Made by a program: the position numbers and the translations under genes
Part shown: positions 8,928 to 17,762 of the stretch, one piece after another
Layout: each line of letters starts with the position of its first letter
How positions within the stretch are numbered: position 1 is the stretch's first letter
DNA from: Humibacter sp. RRB41
GTDB lineage: Bacteria > Actinomycetota > Actinomycetes > Actinomycetales > Microbacteriaceae
DNA length: 64,000 nt
Assembly (NCBI RefSeq): GCF_022761015.1
Contig: NZ_JAKWJQ010000003.1
Coordinates: forward strand, 496,001 to 560,000
Reading direction: 5' to 3'
The notes under the pieces: model-generated
What the model saw: the letters and a program-made list of their open reading frames with translations, nothing else
The model's database searches: none
What the model was told of the DNA's origin: nothing

Positions 8928-8959
8928 GACCGGGTCCTCTCGATGGCGTAAGGTTGACG

Positions 8960-9002
8960 ATGGCTACGATAGTTAGCCATGATGGCTAATGTCAATAGCC
9001 AT
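8960..9002. promoter_or_regulatory. double TetR-type operator
   Basis: Two tandem 21-bp sites, each ATGGCTA-N7-TAGCCAT, at 8960-8980 and 8982-9002, one base apart. The four 7-bp half-sites are identical. The second site covers an upstream in-frame ATG (8989) of the TetR gene, which supports starting that gene at 9028. The position suits control of both divergent genes. Confidence 0.8.
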
Positions 9003-9027
9003 TGATGAACGAGTCCAGGGGGATGCA

Positions 9028-9624
9028 ATGCCCACACCGAATCGAACGACGAACGACGAGATCGTGGCGGCGGCCCGCAGCCTTCTCGACGAGGGCGGCC
9101 TCGATGCTCTCACCATGCAGGCGGTGGCGACAAGGGTGGGCGTGCGTGCGCCCTCTCTCTACAAGCGCGTGCAGAGCCGAGAACAGCTCGTCGGCCTGGT
9201 CGTCGAGTCCTCGGTGCTCGAGCTTGCAGAGACGCTGGATGTCGCGGCCGAGGTGACCGCTGACGACCCGGTCGACTCCCTCGTAGCGCTTGCGCGTGCA
9301 CTGCGTGCCTTCGCTCATCGGCATCCGAACCGGTTCGGGCTGGTCTTCGCGTCGCCGTCGCCCGCGGCTCGGCCTTCGGCGGACGCGCTCGCCGCCTCGA
9401 GCGCGGCGGTGCTGCGGGTCTCCGAACGGCTCGCCGGAGCCGACGACGCGCTCGAGGCCGCGCGCACGGTCACGGCGTGGGCGCTCGGATTCCTCACGAT
9501 GGAGCTCAGCGGGTCCTTCCAACTGGGCGGAGATCCGGCGAAGGCGTTCGACTACGGCGCGATGGCGATCGCGAGGGCGATCGATGCCGCGTCGGACTTC
9601 TCCCGGATGCGCCCTTCGACGTAG
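9028..9624 (+). CDS. TetR/AcrR-family transcriptional regulator
   Basis: 198 residues. The N-terminal helix-turn-helix (about 10-55) contains LTMQAVATRVGVRAPSLYKRV, the typical TetR recognition-helix pattern with PSLYKRV. The C-terminal half resembles the WHG-type ligand-binding domain (FAHRHPNRFGLVF). ATG 9028 has CAGGGGG upstream; an earlier ATG at 8989 lies inside the operator. It probably represses itself and the divergent MBL hydrolase gene; the ligand is unknown. A hairpin follows its stop. Confidence 0.88.
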   Translation: MPTPNRTTNDEIVAAARSLLDEGGLDALTMQAVATRVGVRAPSLYKRVQSREQLVGLVVESSVLELAETLDVAAEVTADDPVDSLVALARALRAFAHRHPNRFGLVFASPSPAARPSADALAASSAAVLRVSERLAGADDALEAARTVTAWALGFLTMELSGSFQLGGDPAKAFDYGAMAIARAIDAASDFSRMRPST

Positions 9625-9635
9625 TCTGGATGGGA

Positions 9636-9657
9636 CGCGCGGCAACGATGCCGCGCG
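9636..9657 (+). terminator. hairpin after the TetR gene
   Basis: A perfect 9-bp stem (CGCGCGGCA) with an ACGA loop, 12 nt past the stop, but no U-tract follows. It could end transcription of the TetR gene before the bkd operon. Confidence 0.5.
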
Positions 9658-9713
9658 GGCCGGCGAGCCACAAGCATCCGCCGGTCACGAACGTATGAAG
9701 GCTGCGTACAACG

Positions 9714-10850
9714 ATGCTCACCATCCGTCCCAGTACAGACACGTCGACTCGGCGAGATCGCCTCTCCAGGCTGATCGCCCCAGACGGCGAACGGCTGCAC
9801 GACCCTGATCTCGACCCGTGGGTCGCCGACGTGTTCGAGGAGCAGCTCCTCGCGCTGTACGAGGACATGGTGGTCTCCCGCCGCATCGACACCGAGGCCA
9901 CGGCGCTGCAGAGGCAAGGTCAGCTGGTGCTCTGGCCGCCGCTGATCGGCCAGGAGGCCGCGCAGGTCGGGTCGGCCCGCGCGTTGCGCAAGGACGACTT
10001 CGTGTTCTCCAGCTACCGCGAGAACGCGGTCGCCTATGTGCGCGGGGTCTCGATGACCGACATGATCCGCGTCTGGCGCGGCTCGCAGTTCTCCGGCTGG
10101 AACCCCTACGACGTCGGGATGGCCACCCCCACCGTGATCATCGGTGCCCAGACCCTTCACGCGGTCGGTTACGCCATGGGCATCACGCGCGACGGCGACG
10201 ATGCTGCGGCCGTCGCATACTTCGGTGACGGTGCCACCAGCGAGGGCGACACGAACGAGGCGATGGTGTTCGCCGCCGCGTACGACGCGCCCGTCGTGTT
10301 CTTCTGCCAGAACAACCAGTACGCCATCTCGGAGCCCGTCGGGCTCCAGGCGCAGAGGCCCATCGCCGATCGCTCGCCCGGCTTCGGAATCCCGAGCCTG
10401 CGTGTCGACGGCAACGACGTGCTCGCGGTGCTCGCCGCAACGCGCATGGCGCTCGATCATGCGCGCACCGGCGACGGACCGATGTTCATCGAGGCCGTCA
10501 CGTACCGCATGGGACCGCACACCACCTCCGACGACCCGACGCGCTATCGAGACAAGGCAGAGGAACAACGCTGGCGGGAGCTCGATCCGCTCGAGCGCAC
10601 GCGCCGGCTGCTCATGGCAGAGGGAGCGCTGACCGACGAGCGTCAGGCATCCGTGTCGGCGAGGGCCGACGCCGTTGCGAAGGAGCTGCGAGACGGATGC
10701 CTGGCCCTTCGCCCGCACGAGCCCCTCTCGATCTTCGACGAGGTCTACGCCGACACCCCGCCGTCGCTGCGGCGGGAGCGCGATGAGTACGCCGCGTACC
10801 TCGCGTCGTTCGACGACGCCGACGGCGCGAACCGGGAGGCGGCCCGATGA
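9714..10850 (+). CDS. bkdA: branched-chain 2-oxoacid dehydrogenase E1 component, alpha subunit
   Basis: 378 residues. E1 decarboxylates 2-oxo acids with thiamine diphosphate and passes the acyl group to E2 lipoyl arms. The ThDP motif is complete: GDGATSEGD ... FFCQNNQYAIS at about residues 170-205. Further signs are SSYRENAVAY and YRMGPHTTSDDPTRYR. The sequence is of the BCKDH/PDH heterotetramer type, and the neighbouring leucine-catabolism genes favour branched-chain substrates. It overlaps the E1 beta gene by ATGA. Which acids it prefers cannot be settled from sequence; pyruvate is the alternative. Confidence 0.9.
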   Translation: MLTIRPSTDTSTRRDRLSRLIAPDGERLHDPDLDPWVADVFEEQLLALYEDMVVSRRIDTEATALQRQGQLVLWPPLIGQEAAQVGSARALRKDDFVFSSYRENAVAYVRGVSMTDMIRVWRGSQFSGWNPYDVGMATPTVIIGAQTLHAVGYAMGITRDGDDAAAVAYFGDGATSEGDTNEAMVFAAAYDAPVVFFCQNNQYAISEPVGLQAQRPIADRSPGFGIPSLRVDGNDVLAVLAATRMALDHARTGDGPMFIEAVTYRMGPHTTSDDPTRYRDKAEEQRWRELDPLERTRRLLMAEGALTDERQASVSARADAVAKELRDGCLALRPHEPLSIFDEVYADTPPSLRRERDEYAAYLASFDDADGANREAAR

Positions 10851-11830
10851 CCGAACTGACGCTCGCCAAGGCGATCACCACGGGCCTCGCCGATGCCCTG
10901 GAGGCGGACGACCGTGTGGTGCTGCTCGGCGAGGACATCGGAAAGCTGGGAGGAGTCTTCCGCGTCACGGACGGCCTGCAGGAGCGATTCGGCATCGACC
11001 GCGTCGTCGACACGCCTCTGGCGGAGGCCGGCATCATCGGCACCGCCGTCGGACTCGCCTACCGCGGTTTCCGGCCGGTCTGCGAGCTCCAGTTCGACGG
11101 TTTCGTCTTTCCGGGGTTCGACCAGGTGGTCACGCAGGTGGCGAAGATGCGCTATCGCACGCAGGGCGCCGTGAAGATGCCGATCACGATCCGCGTTCCG
11201 TTCGGCGGTGGAATCGGGTCCGTCGAACATCACTCCGAGTCGCCGGAGGCGTACTTCGCCCACACACCGGGCCTGCGTGTCGTCGCGTGCTCGAGCCCAC
11301 AAGACGCGTACTCGATGATCAGACAGGCGGTCGAAAGCGACGACCCGGTCGTCTTCTTCGAGCCGAAGCGGCGCTACTGGTCGAAGGGCGAGGTCGTGAC
11401 GGATGTCTCCGCCGTTCCGTCGCTCGATCGCGCGCGTGTCGTCGTGCCCGGCACCGACGTGACGCTGGTCACGTACGGGCCGCTGGTGCAGACCGCCGTC
11501 GACGCCGCCCTCGCCGCCGAAGACGACGGGGTGTCGATCGAGGTGATCGACCTCCGCTCGCTCGCACCGCTCGACGAGGATGCGATCGTGGACTCCGTGC
11601 AGAAGACCGGCCGGATCGTGATCGCGCACGAGGCCGCACGTTTCGGCGGGATCGGGGCGGAGATCGCGGCGATGGTCACCGAGCGCTGCTTCGACCGCCT
11701 GACCGCGCCGCCCCTGCGTGTGACGGGTCATGACATCCCGTATCCGCCGTCCGAACTCGAGGACCACTACCTTCCCGACCTCGACCGCATGCTCGACGGG
11801 GTCGACCGCGTGATGGGGGTGCGGGTATGA
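10847..11830 (+). CDS. bkdB: branched-chain 2-oxoacid dehydrogenase E1 component, beta subunit
   Basis: 327 residues, normal for the transketolase-type E1 beta chain. Recognisable stretches are LLGEDIGKLGGVFRVT, TPLAEAGIIGTAVGLA, the FGGGIGSVEHHSESPEAYFAHTPG loop (in pieces), and the C-terminal domain VIDLRSLAPLDEDAI. It pairs with the alpha subunit to form the active site. The ATG overlaps the end of the alpha gene and its own stop overlaps the E2 gene by ATGA, so the three are translationally coupled. Confidence 0.92.
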   Translation: MTELTLAKAITTGLADALEADDRVVLLGEDIGKLGGVFRVTDGLQERFGIDRVVDTPLAEAGIIGTAVGLAYRGFRPVCELQFDGFVFPGFDQVVTQVAKMRYRTQGAVKMPITIRVPFGGGIGSVEHHSESPEAYFAHTPGLRVVACSSPQDAYSMIRQAVESDDPVVFFEPKRRYWSKGEVVTDVSAVPSLDRARVVVPGTDVTLVTYGPLVQTAVDAALAAEDDGVSIEVIDLRSLAPLDEDAIVDSVQKTGRIVIAHEAARFGGIGAEIAAMVTERCFDRLTAPPLRVTGHDIPYPPSELEDHYLPDLDRMLDGVDRVMGVRV

Positions 11831-13098
11831 GCGTCAAGGAGTTTCCGCTGCCCGACCTCGGCGAAGGTCTCACCGAGTCGGAGATCGTCGCCTGGAAGGT
11901 GTCCGTCGGCGACCGGGTCGAGCTGAACCAGATCATCGCGGAGGTCGAGACGGCGAAGGCGCTCGTCGAGGTGCCGTCGCCGTTCGAGGGAACCGTGCGT
12001 GCCCTGCACGCCGAGCCCGGTCAGACGCTCGACGTCGGCGCGCCGCTCGTCTCGTTCGAGGTCGAAGACGGAGCAGACGACGGGGTCGACGATTCCGTCG
12101 GCGACGATCTGGAGCCGGCGGATGCCGCTGTTGACGCCGTCGAGCAAGCTCGCGTGCTCGAGCCGGTCGTCGTCGGTGCTCGCGCGGAGGACGCCGCCGA
12201 TGCCCCCTCCGAGATCGTGGGGCAAGGCGCGGTGTCAGCCGTCGCCACCCCGACGAAGGAGGAGCGTCACGAGGTGCTGGTCGGCCGAGGGCCTAAGGAG
12301 CAGAGTGGGCAGCGGCCGCATCGCAGGCCGCGGTCCGGACGCCTGTCCGCACCGATCGTTCGCGAGCGGGCCGGCGGCGATCAGGGCGCGTCGAGTGGAG
12401 CAGGCGAGACGCGGCTGGCCGCGTCAGGGGTGCGACGCCGCACGGCGGAGGCGATGGTGCGCAGCGCCGCCGTTCCGCAGGTGACGGAGTTTTTGACGGT
12501 CGACGTGACCCGCGGCATCCGTCTGCTCGACCGCCTGGCGGCCGAGCCGGAATTCCGCGGTCGACGTGTCACGGTGCTCACCCTGGCGGCAAAGGCACTG
12601 TGCATCGCGCTCGCGGCGACTCCAGACGCGAATGCCAGATGGGACGACGCGACCGACGAGATCGTCACGCCGCCTGGTGTGAACCTCGGGATCGCGGTCG
12701 CGACGGACCGCGGACTCGTCGTTCCGAACATCCGTGACGCAGACGGCATGCGGATGCCCGACCTCGCGGATGCCATCCGATCGCTCGTCGAGACCGCACG
12801 AGCCGGTCGCTCCACACCGGCCGAGCTCACCGGTGGAACCGTCACGATCACGAACGTCGGCGTGTTCGGTGTGGATGCCGGCACCCCGCTGCTGAACCCG
12901 GGGGAGACCGCGATCCTCGCGCTCGGAGCCGTGAACCGGCGTCCGTGGGAGCACAAGAACGCGGTGCGGCTGCGTCACGTGATGACGCTCAGCCTCACGT
13001 TCGACCATCGTGTGATCGACGGCGAGCAGGGTTCGCGCCTGCTACGCGACATCGCACGAATCCTCGCCGATCCCGCCTCCGCCCTGGCCGTGGCCTGA
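11827..13098 (+). CDS. bkdC: dihydrolipoamide acyltransferase E2 of the branched-chain oxoacid dehydrogenase complex
   Basis: 423 residues. Residues 1-80 are one lipoyl domain with the modified lysine at K44 (EVETAKALVEV). The acyltransferase domain fills about 200-423 and ends with the catalytic DHRVIDG (His394, Asp398). Between them is an acidic/Ala linker and, near 170-180, RLSAPIVRERA, which looks like only the first helix of a peripheral-subunit-binding domain; the rest of that 35-residue domain is absent. No E3 gene is in the window. The ATG overlaps the E1 beta stop. Some annotations use other bkd letters for these three subunits. Confidence 0.88.
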   Translation: MSVKEFPLPDLGEGLTESEIVAWKVSVGDRVELNQIIAEVETAKALVEVPSPFEGTVRALHAEPGQTLDVGAPLVSFEVEDGADDGVDDSVGDDLEPADAAVDAVEQARVLEPVVVGARAEDAADAPSEIVGQGAVSAVATPTKEERHEVLVGRGPKEQSGQRPHRRPRSGRLSAPIVRERAGGDQGASSGAGETRLAASGVRRRTAEAMVRSAAVPQVTEFLTVDVTRGIRLLDRLAAEPEFRGRRVTVLTLAAKALCIALAATPDANARWDDATDEIVTPPGVNLGIAVATDRGLVVPNIRDADGMRMPDLADAIRSLVETARAGRSTPAELTGGTVTITNVGVFGVDAGTPLLNPGETAILALGAVNRRPWEHKNAVRLRHVMTLSLTFDHRVIDGEQGSRLLRDIARILADPASALAVA

Positions 13099-13110
13099 CG
13101 CCCCCGCCGC

Positions 13111-13213
13111 TGGTCGAGTAGCGGGCCGAAGGCACGCGTATCGAGGCCCGCATCGCCGCCATATGCCGTGGCGCGGGTCTCGATACGCGCCGCTTCGCGG
13201 CGCTACTCGACCA
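13111..13213. repeat. nested palindromic repeat, dispersed-repeat type, between bkdC and the TetR gene
   Basis: Outer arms TGGTCGAGTAGCG (13111-13123) and its exact complement (13201-13213). Inner arms GCGTATCGAGGCCCGC (13136-13151) and GCGGGTCTCGATACGC (13173-13188), one mismatch. From memory, very similar sequences recur between genes in Microbacteriaceae genomes. Here it lies between convergent genes and could end transcription from both sides. Its right arm also supplies the last codons and stop of the TetR gene. Confidence 0.8.
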
Positions 13214-13853
13214 CCGGGGGCGCCACCGAGGCCGGCAGCAGGGCCGCGAACGCCATTTCGTGCAGGATGCGGTCGACGGTCGCCCGCGGCGGGCGGCTCG
13301 AGGTGTGCGTGCGGCTGGAATGCGGCGTGGAGTTGATCAGGCCGAAGACGGCGTGTGCCCGAACGCGCAGCGAGCGGCGGTCCTCGTCCCGCAGCCCGGA
13401 GAGCACATCGACCCACAGCTCGACATAGGTGCGCTGCAGCTCGCGAACCCGGGCGGCATCCGCGGCGGAGAGGCTGTCGAGGTCGCGGTCCTGCGCACGG
13501 ATCACGTCGGGCTCGCTGAGCGCGAAGTCGACGTGGAAGTCGACCAGCGACCCCAGCGCCGCCCGCGGTGTCGCGGCGTCGGCGACGCACTCGCGGCCGC
13601 CGGTGAGGAGTCCTTCGCTCACGCCGATGAGCAGCGCGGCGAGTACTGCCTGTTTTCCACTGAAGTGCCGGTAGACCGCGGGACCGCTCACTCCTGCCGC
13701 AGCACCGAGATCCTCGATGGACACACCGGCGAAGCCGCGCTCGGCGAAAAGTCGGGCCGCGGCGGTCAGCAGAGCCTCGCGCCGGTCCGCCTTGGCCCGG
13801 CTGCGCTGGGTCTGAATCGGCCGGTCGTCCCGCGATTGAATCGCCTCGGTCAT
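13203..13853 (-). CDS. TetR-family regulator of the leucine-degradation operon (BkaR-like by context)
   Basis: 216 residues. The helix-turn-helix (about 25-70) reads VSIEDLGAAAGVSGPAVYRHF, and the C-terminal domain has the Asp/Glu/Arg-rich pattern of TetR regulators of acyl-CoA genes. It is divergent from the carboxylase gene with two similar palindromes between them. M. tuberculosis has a TetR repressor, BkaR, beside its equivalent operon, which is the closest parallel; a likely ligand is a branched acyl-CoA (inference). ATG 13853 is 6 nt from a TAGAGT box. The final Val-Val-Glu-stop is encoded by a palindromic repeat. Confidence 0.85.
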   Translation of the reverse strand: MTEAIQSRDDRPIQTQRSRAKADRREALLTAAARLFAERGFAGVSIEDLGAAAGVSGPAVYRHFSGKQAVLAALLIGVSEGLLTGGRECVADAATPRAALGSLVDFHVDFALSEPDVIRAQDRDLDSLSAADAARVRELQRTYVELWVDVLSGLRDEDRRSLRVRAHAVFGLINSTPHSSRTHTSSRPPRATVDRILHEMAFAALLPASVAPPVVE

Positions 13854-13859
13854 CCCTCG

Positions 13860-13865
13860 ACTCTA
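13860..13865 (-). promoter_or_regulatory. -10 box (TAGAGT, minus strand) of the TetR gene
   Basis: Six nt from ATG 13853. Operator site 1 (13871-13892) lies just upstream, over the expected -35 region, so the gene is probably self-repressed. Confidence 0.55.
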
Positions 13866-13870
13866 GACAC

Positions 13871-13920
13871 TTCGGTTAATGATCGCTAACATTGTTTTCG
13901 GTTAGGAATCGCTAACCGAA
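13871..13920. promoter_or_regulatory. two TetR-type operators between the TetR and carboxylase genes
   Basis: Site 2 (13897-13920) is perfect: TTCGGTTAG, 6-nt spacer GAATCG, then CTAACCGAA. Site 1 (13871-13892) is related but imperfect: TTCGGTTAA, TGATCG, CTAACAT. Equivalent positions are 26 bp apart, about two and a half helical turns. No copy is present upstream of bkdA. Confidence 0.8.
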
Positions 13921-13928
13921 GCGCACGG

Positions 13929-13951
13929 GCTCCGGCCGTACAGGCCGGAGC
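13929..13951 (+). other. hairpin just upstream of the carboxylase start
   Basis: GCTCCGGCC (13929-13937), loop GTACA, then GGCCGGAGC (13943-13951): a perfect 9-bp stem ending 14 nt before ATG 13966. If it is transcribed it would sit in the 5' leader; it has no U-tract. Its role is unknown. Confidence 0.5.
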
Positions 13952-13965
13952 TTCGCGCTAACAGG

Positions 13966-15621
13966 ATGTCCGCACGCATGTCGAGCGCAGGTCCGAACGC
14001 ACGCGAGGAGGCGGCCACGAGCCAGGCACTGAGCGATGCCGGCGTAGTGCCGTCATCCATCCAGACCCAGCGCGATCTCGTCGCCGACCTGCACGCCAGG
14101 CTCGCCGTCGCTGCGGAGGGCGGCCCAGCCTCGTCACGAGCGCGGCACACCGACCGCGGCAAGCTGCTGCCGCGTGAGCGGGTGGAGCGACTGCTCGACA
14201 TCGGCAGCCCGTTCCTCGAGGTGGCGCCGCTGGCGGCATCCGGACTGTACGACGACGAGAGCCCGGCAGCCGGCATGATCGCGGGCATCGGTCTTGTGCA
14301 CGGCCGGCAGGTGATGGTCGTGTGCAATGACGCGACGGTCAAGGGCGGCACCTACTTTCCGATGACCGTCAAGAAGCACCTGCGAGCGCAGGAGATCGCT
14401 CTCGAGAACCGTCTGCCCTGCATCTACCTGGTCGACTCGGGCGGTGCCTACCTGCCGATGCAGGACGAGGTCTTTCCCGATCGCGACCATTTCGGCCGCA
14501 TCTTCTTCAACCAGGCGCAGCTGTCCGCGGCGGGTGTGCCGCAGCTGGCGGCCGTGCTCGGGTCCTGCACGGCCGGGGGTGCGTACGTACCCGCGATGAG
14601 CGATGAGAACGTGATCGTGCGTGGCCAGGGCACGATCTTCCTCGGCGGGCCGCCGCTCGTGAAGGCCGCCATCGGCGAAGAGGTCACGGCCGAGGAGCTC
14701 GGCGGTGGCGACGTGCACTCGCGTGTGTCCGGTGTGACGGACCACCTCGCGGACGACGATGAAGACGCGCTGCGCATGGCGCGAGAGATCGTGGCGACAC
14801 TTCCAGCGCCGCTCGAACCCGCGTGGAAGGTGGAGCAGAGCCACGCACCCGCGAAGGACCCGGCATCCGTGCTCGACGTGGTTCCCGTCGACTTGCAGAC
14901 CGCGTACGACGTGCACGAGGTGATCGACCGGCTCGTCGACGCCGACACGTTCACGGAGTTCAAACGCGAGTACGGCACGACGTTGGTCACCGGCTTCGCC
15001 AGGCTGCACGGGCATCCGGTCGGCATCGTCGCGAACAACGGCGTGCTGTTCAGCGAGTCGGCGCTCAAGGGCGCCCATTTCATCGAGCTCTGCGATGCCA
15101 GGGGCATTCCACTGATCTTCCTGCAGAACATCTCGGGCTTCATGGTGGGAAGGGATGCCGAGGCCGGCGGCATCGCCAAACACGGCGCGAAGATGGTCAC
15201 CGCCGTCTCCACCACGAGGGTGCCGAAGCTCACCGTCGTGATCGGGGGCTCGTTCGGCGCCGGAAACTACTCGATGTGCGGGCGCGCGTACTCGCCGCGG
15301 TTCCTCTGGATGTGGCCGGGCGCCCGCGTCTCCGTGATGGGAGGCAGACAGGCGGCGTCCGTGCTCTCCACCATCAGACGCGATGCGCTCGAGAAGCGCG
15401 GCGAGACGTGGAGCGCCGACGACGAGGAGTCGTTCGCCGAGCCGATCAGGCAGCGCTACGAGGAGCAGGGCAGCCCCTACTACTCGACGGCGCGGCTCTG
15501 GGACGACGGGGTCATCGACCCCGCCGAGACCCGCACCGTGCTCGGGCTCGCGCTCGACGTGGTCTCCCGATCCCCGCTTCCGCCGGCGGGCGAACCCCGC
15601 TTCGGCGTCTTCAGGATGTGA
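13966..15621 (+). CDS. accD1: acyl-CoA carboxylase carboxyltransferase (beta) subunit, methylcrotonyl-CoA carboxylase type
   Basis: 551 residues. It transfers CO2 from biotin to an acyl-CoA, here probably 3-methylcrotonyl-CoA. The sequence is close to MCC beta chains: [26 protein letters not shown] (in pieces), [51 protein letters not shown], and [20 protein letters not shown] in the C-terminal half. Start choice is open: ATG 13966 or ATG 13978, with only a weak ribosome-binding site for either. First gene of a five-gene operon controlled from the double operator upstream. Confidence 0.9.
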   Translation: MSARMSSAGPNAREEAATSQALSDAGVVPSSIQTQRDLVADLHARLAVAAEGGPASSRARHTDRGKLLPRERVERLLDIGSPFLEVAPLAASGLYDDESPAAGMIAGIGLVHGRQVMVVCNDATVKGGTYFPMTVKKHLRAQEIALENRLPCIYLVDSGGAYLPMQDEVFPDRDHFGRIFFNQAQLSAAGVPQLAAVLGSCTAGGAYVPAMSDENVIVRGQGTIFLGGPPLVKAAIGEEVTAEELGGGDVHSRVSGVTDHLADDDEDALRMAREIVATLPAPLEPAWKVEQSHAPAKDPASVLDVVPVDLQTAYDVHEVIDRLVDADTFTEFKREYGTTLVTGFARLHGHPVGIVANNGVLFSESALKGAHFIELCDARGIPLIFLQNISGFMVGRDAEAGGIAKHGAKMVTAVSTTRVPKLTVVIGGSFGAGNYSMCGRAYSPRFLWMWPGARVSVMGGRQAASVLSTIRRDALEKRGETWSADDEESFAEPIRQRYEEQGSPYYSTARLWDDGVIDPAETRTVLGLALDVVSRSPLPPAGEPRFGVFRM

Positions 15622-15626
15622 GAGCC

Positions 15627-17762
15627 GTGACCGCCAGACCTCCCTTCGACACCGTGCTCGTCGCCAACCGCGGCGAGATCGCCAGGCGCGTGATCCGCAC
15701 GCTGCGGGGCATGGGCATCCGCTCCATCGCCGTGTACAGCGACGCGGATGCCAACGCACCGCACGTGCGCGAGGCCGACGTCGCCTGCCGCATCGGTCCG
15801 GCAGCAGCGGCTCGCAGCTACCTCGACATCGACGCGGTCCTCGACGCGGCCCGCAGCACGGGCGCCCAGGCAGTGCATCCCGGCTACGGCTTCCTCTCCG
15901 AGAACGCCGACTTCGCGCGCGCCTGCGAGGCGGCAGGCATCGTGTTCATCGGGCCTCCGGCCTCCGCGATCGAGACCATGGGCGACAAGGTGAGCGCCAA
16001 GCGATTGGTGGCGCAGAGCGGAGTGCCCGTCACACCGGGCGTCGACGATCGCACGCTCGACGACGAGAGCCTTGCTCGCGCCGCCGAACGACTCGGCCTG
16101 CCGGTTCTGGTCAAGCCGTCGGCGGGCGGGGGCGGCATGGGCATGGTCGAGGTGCACGAGGCCGTCGAACTTCCTGCTGCGTTGCGGACGGCCAGGCGAG
16201 TGGCGCTCGCCGCGTTCGGCGACGACGCGCTCTTCGTCGAACGGCTCGTGACGGCTCCCCGTCACATCGAGGTGCAGGTGCTGGCCGACGAGCACGGTGC
16301 CGTCGTGCATCTCGGCGAGCGCGAGTGCTCGCTGCAGCGCAGGCATCAGAAGGTCATCGAGGAGGCGCCGTCTCCTCTCGTGGATGCCGCCCTCCGCGCC
16401 CGTCTCGGCGCAGCGGCGTGTGAGGCGGCCAGAAGCGTGGGATACGTGGGGGTGGGCACCGTCGAGTTCCTGGTCTCGGACGACGACCCCGACAGCTTCT
16501 TCTTCATGGAGATGAACACGCGTCTCCAGGTCGAGCATCCGGTGACCGAGCTCGTCGCCACCGTGCGCGGGGCGAGGGGTCTCGATCTCGTCGAGCAGCA
16601 GGTGAGGGTCGCAGCGGGGGAGACCCTCGCGTTCGCACAGGACGATGTCACGCTGACCGGTCACGCCATCGAGGCGCGTGTGTACGCGGAGGACGTGCCG
16701 CGAGGTTTCCTGCCGGCGACCGGAAGCGTGCTCGCACTGCACGAGCCGCAGGGTGATGGCATCCGTGTCGACAGCGCACTCGTCGAGGGACTCGAGATCA
16801 CCGACGCCTACGATCCGATGCTGGCCAAGGTGATCGCGTGGGCGCACGATCGCGAGGAAGCGCTGACGCGGCTCTCCGCGGGGTTGCGGGATACCGCGGT
16901 GCTGGGCGTCTCGACCAATGTGGCGTTCCTCGCCGCGCTCGTCGACGACGCCGACGTGCGCGCCGGCAGACTCGACACCGGTCTCATCGCGCGGTTCATC
17001 GACCGAGGCGCTGCGTCGAGCGAAGTGCCCGACACCGCATTCGCGACGGCAGCACTGCTCGTTCACGACGATGCATGGCGCGCCGGCACGGATGCCCCGT
17101 GGTCGCGCCCGACCGGCTGGCGGATGTCGGCTCCGGCGCCTGCGCGCTACCGCATCGCCACCGACGCAGGGTCGGACGCCGTCGAGGTGAGCGTGGTCGG
17201 TGCACCGGAACACTCGAGTGTGCGCGTCGGCGACGGCTCGCCGATCACGGCGCGCGTGCTGGACCGATCGGACGACCGTATGCTCGTGGAGCTCGACGGC
17301 GCGACGCACGCATTCCGAGCGGCCAGGGCCCGCAACGGCGTGTGGCTCTTCTCCGCCGGTGAGACGTGGGCGCTGCGGATGCTGCCACTCGCGCGATCGG
17401 CGGGCGACCGCGGTGCAGCGGCACGGGCATCCGATGCGGCGAGCAGCCCGAACCTGGTGGCGCCCATGCCGGGCACGGTCGTCGCGGTGGAGGCATCGGA
17501 CGGCGAGGTGGTCGAACCCGGCGCCGGAGTGCTCGTCATCGAGGCGATGAAGATGGAGCACCGCCTGACGGCGCCGCACCGCGGCATCCTGCACCTGAAT
17601 CTCGCGCCAGGCGACAAGGTCGGCACCGACCAGGTCGTCGCCACCGTCGAACCGCTCGACGACGAAAGACTTCCCGACCCCACGACGGACGGGACGACAT
17701 CGGCCGACAACGGCCGAACCAACCTCACAGAAGCCATCCCCACGACGGAAGGATCACGATGA
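15627..17762 (+). CDS. accA1: acyl-CoA carboxylase biotin carboxylase/BCCP (alpha) subunit
   Basis: 711 residues. The N-terminal 450 or so form biotin carboxylase ([71 protein letters not shown]). The C-terminus carries the biotinyl domain with the modified lysine at K642 in EAMKMEH, followed by an unusual 40-residue hydrophilic tail. It carboxylates biotin with ATP and bicarbonate for the beta subunit. GTG 15627 is preferred because AGGA lies about 10 nt upstream; GTG 15618 would overlap the previous stop. The open frame reaches back into accD1, but that is out-of-frame shadow. Confidence 0.92.
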   Translation: MTARPPFDTVLVANRGEIARRVIRTLRGMGIRSIAVYSDADANAPHVREADVACRIGPAAAARSYLDIDAVLDAARSTGAQAVHPGYGFLSENADFARACEAAGIVFIGPPASAIETMGDKVSAKRLVAQSGVPVTPGVDDRTLDDESLARAAERLGLPVLVKPSAGGGGMGMVEVHEAVELPAALRTARRVALAAFGDDALFVERLVTAPRHIEVQVLADEHGAVVHLGERECSLQRRHQKVIEEAPSPLVDAALRARLGAAACEAARSVGYVGVGTVEFLVSDDDPDSFFFMEMNTRLQVEHPVTELVATVRGARGLDLVEQQVRVAAGETLAFAQDDVTLTGHAIEARVYAEDVPRGFLPATGSVLALHEPQGDGIRVDSALVEGLEITDAYDPMLAKVIAWAHDREEALTRLSAGLRDTAVLGVSTNVAFLAALVDDADVRAGRLDTGLIARFIDRGAASSEVPDTAFATAALLVHDDAWRAGTDAPWSRPTGWRMSAPAPARYRIATDAGSDAVEVSVVGAPEHSSVRVGDGSPITARVLDRSDDRMLVELDGATHAFRAARARNGVWLFSAGETWALRMLPLARSAGDRGAAARASDAASSPNLVAPMPGTVVAVEASDGEVVEPGAGVLVIEAMKMEHRLTAPHRGILHLNLAPGDKVGTDQVVATVEPLDDERLPDPTTDGTTSADNGRTNLTEAIPTTEGSR

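Noticed and set aside
14683-14735. KOPS-like role for the GGATGCC heptamer
   Set aside because: Occurrences are balanced between strands, whereas FtsK-orienting sequences are strongly skewed.
14823-15626. 979-codon frame extending accA1 upstream into accD1
   Set aside because: The accD1 frame carries conserved motifs through this stretch, while the other frame is Arg-rich without any motif.
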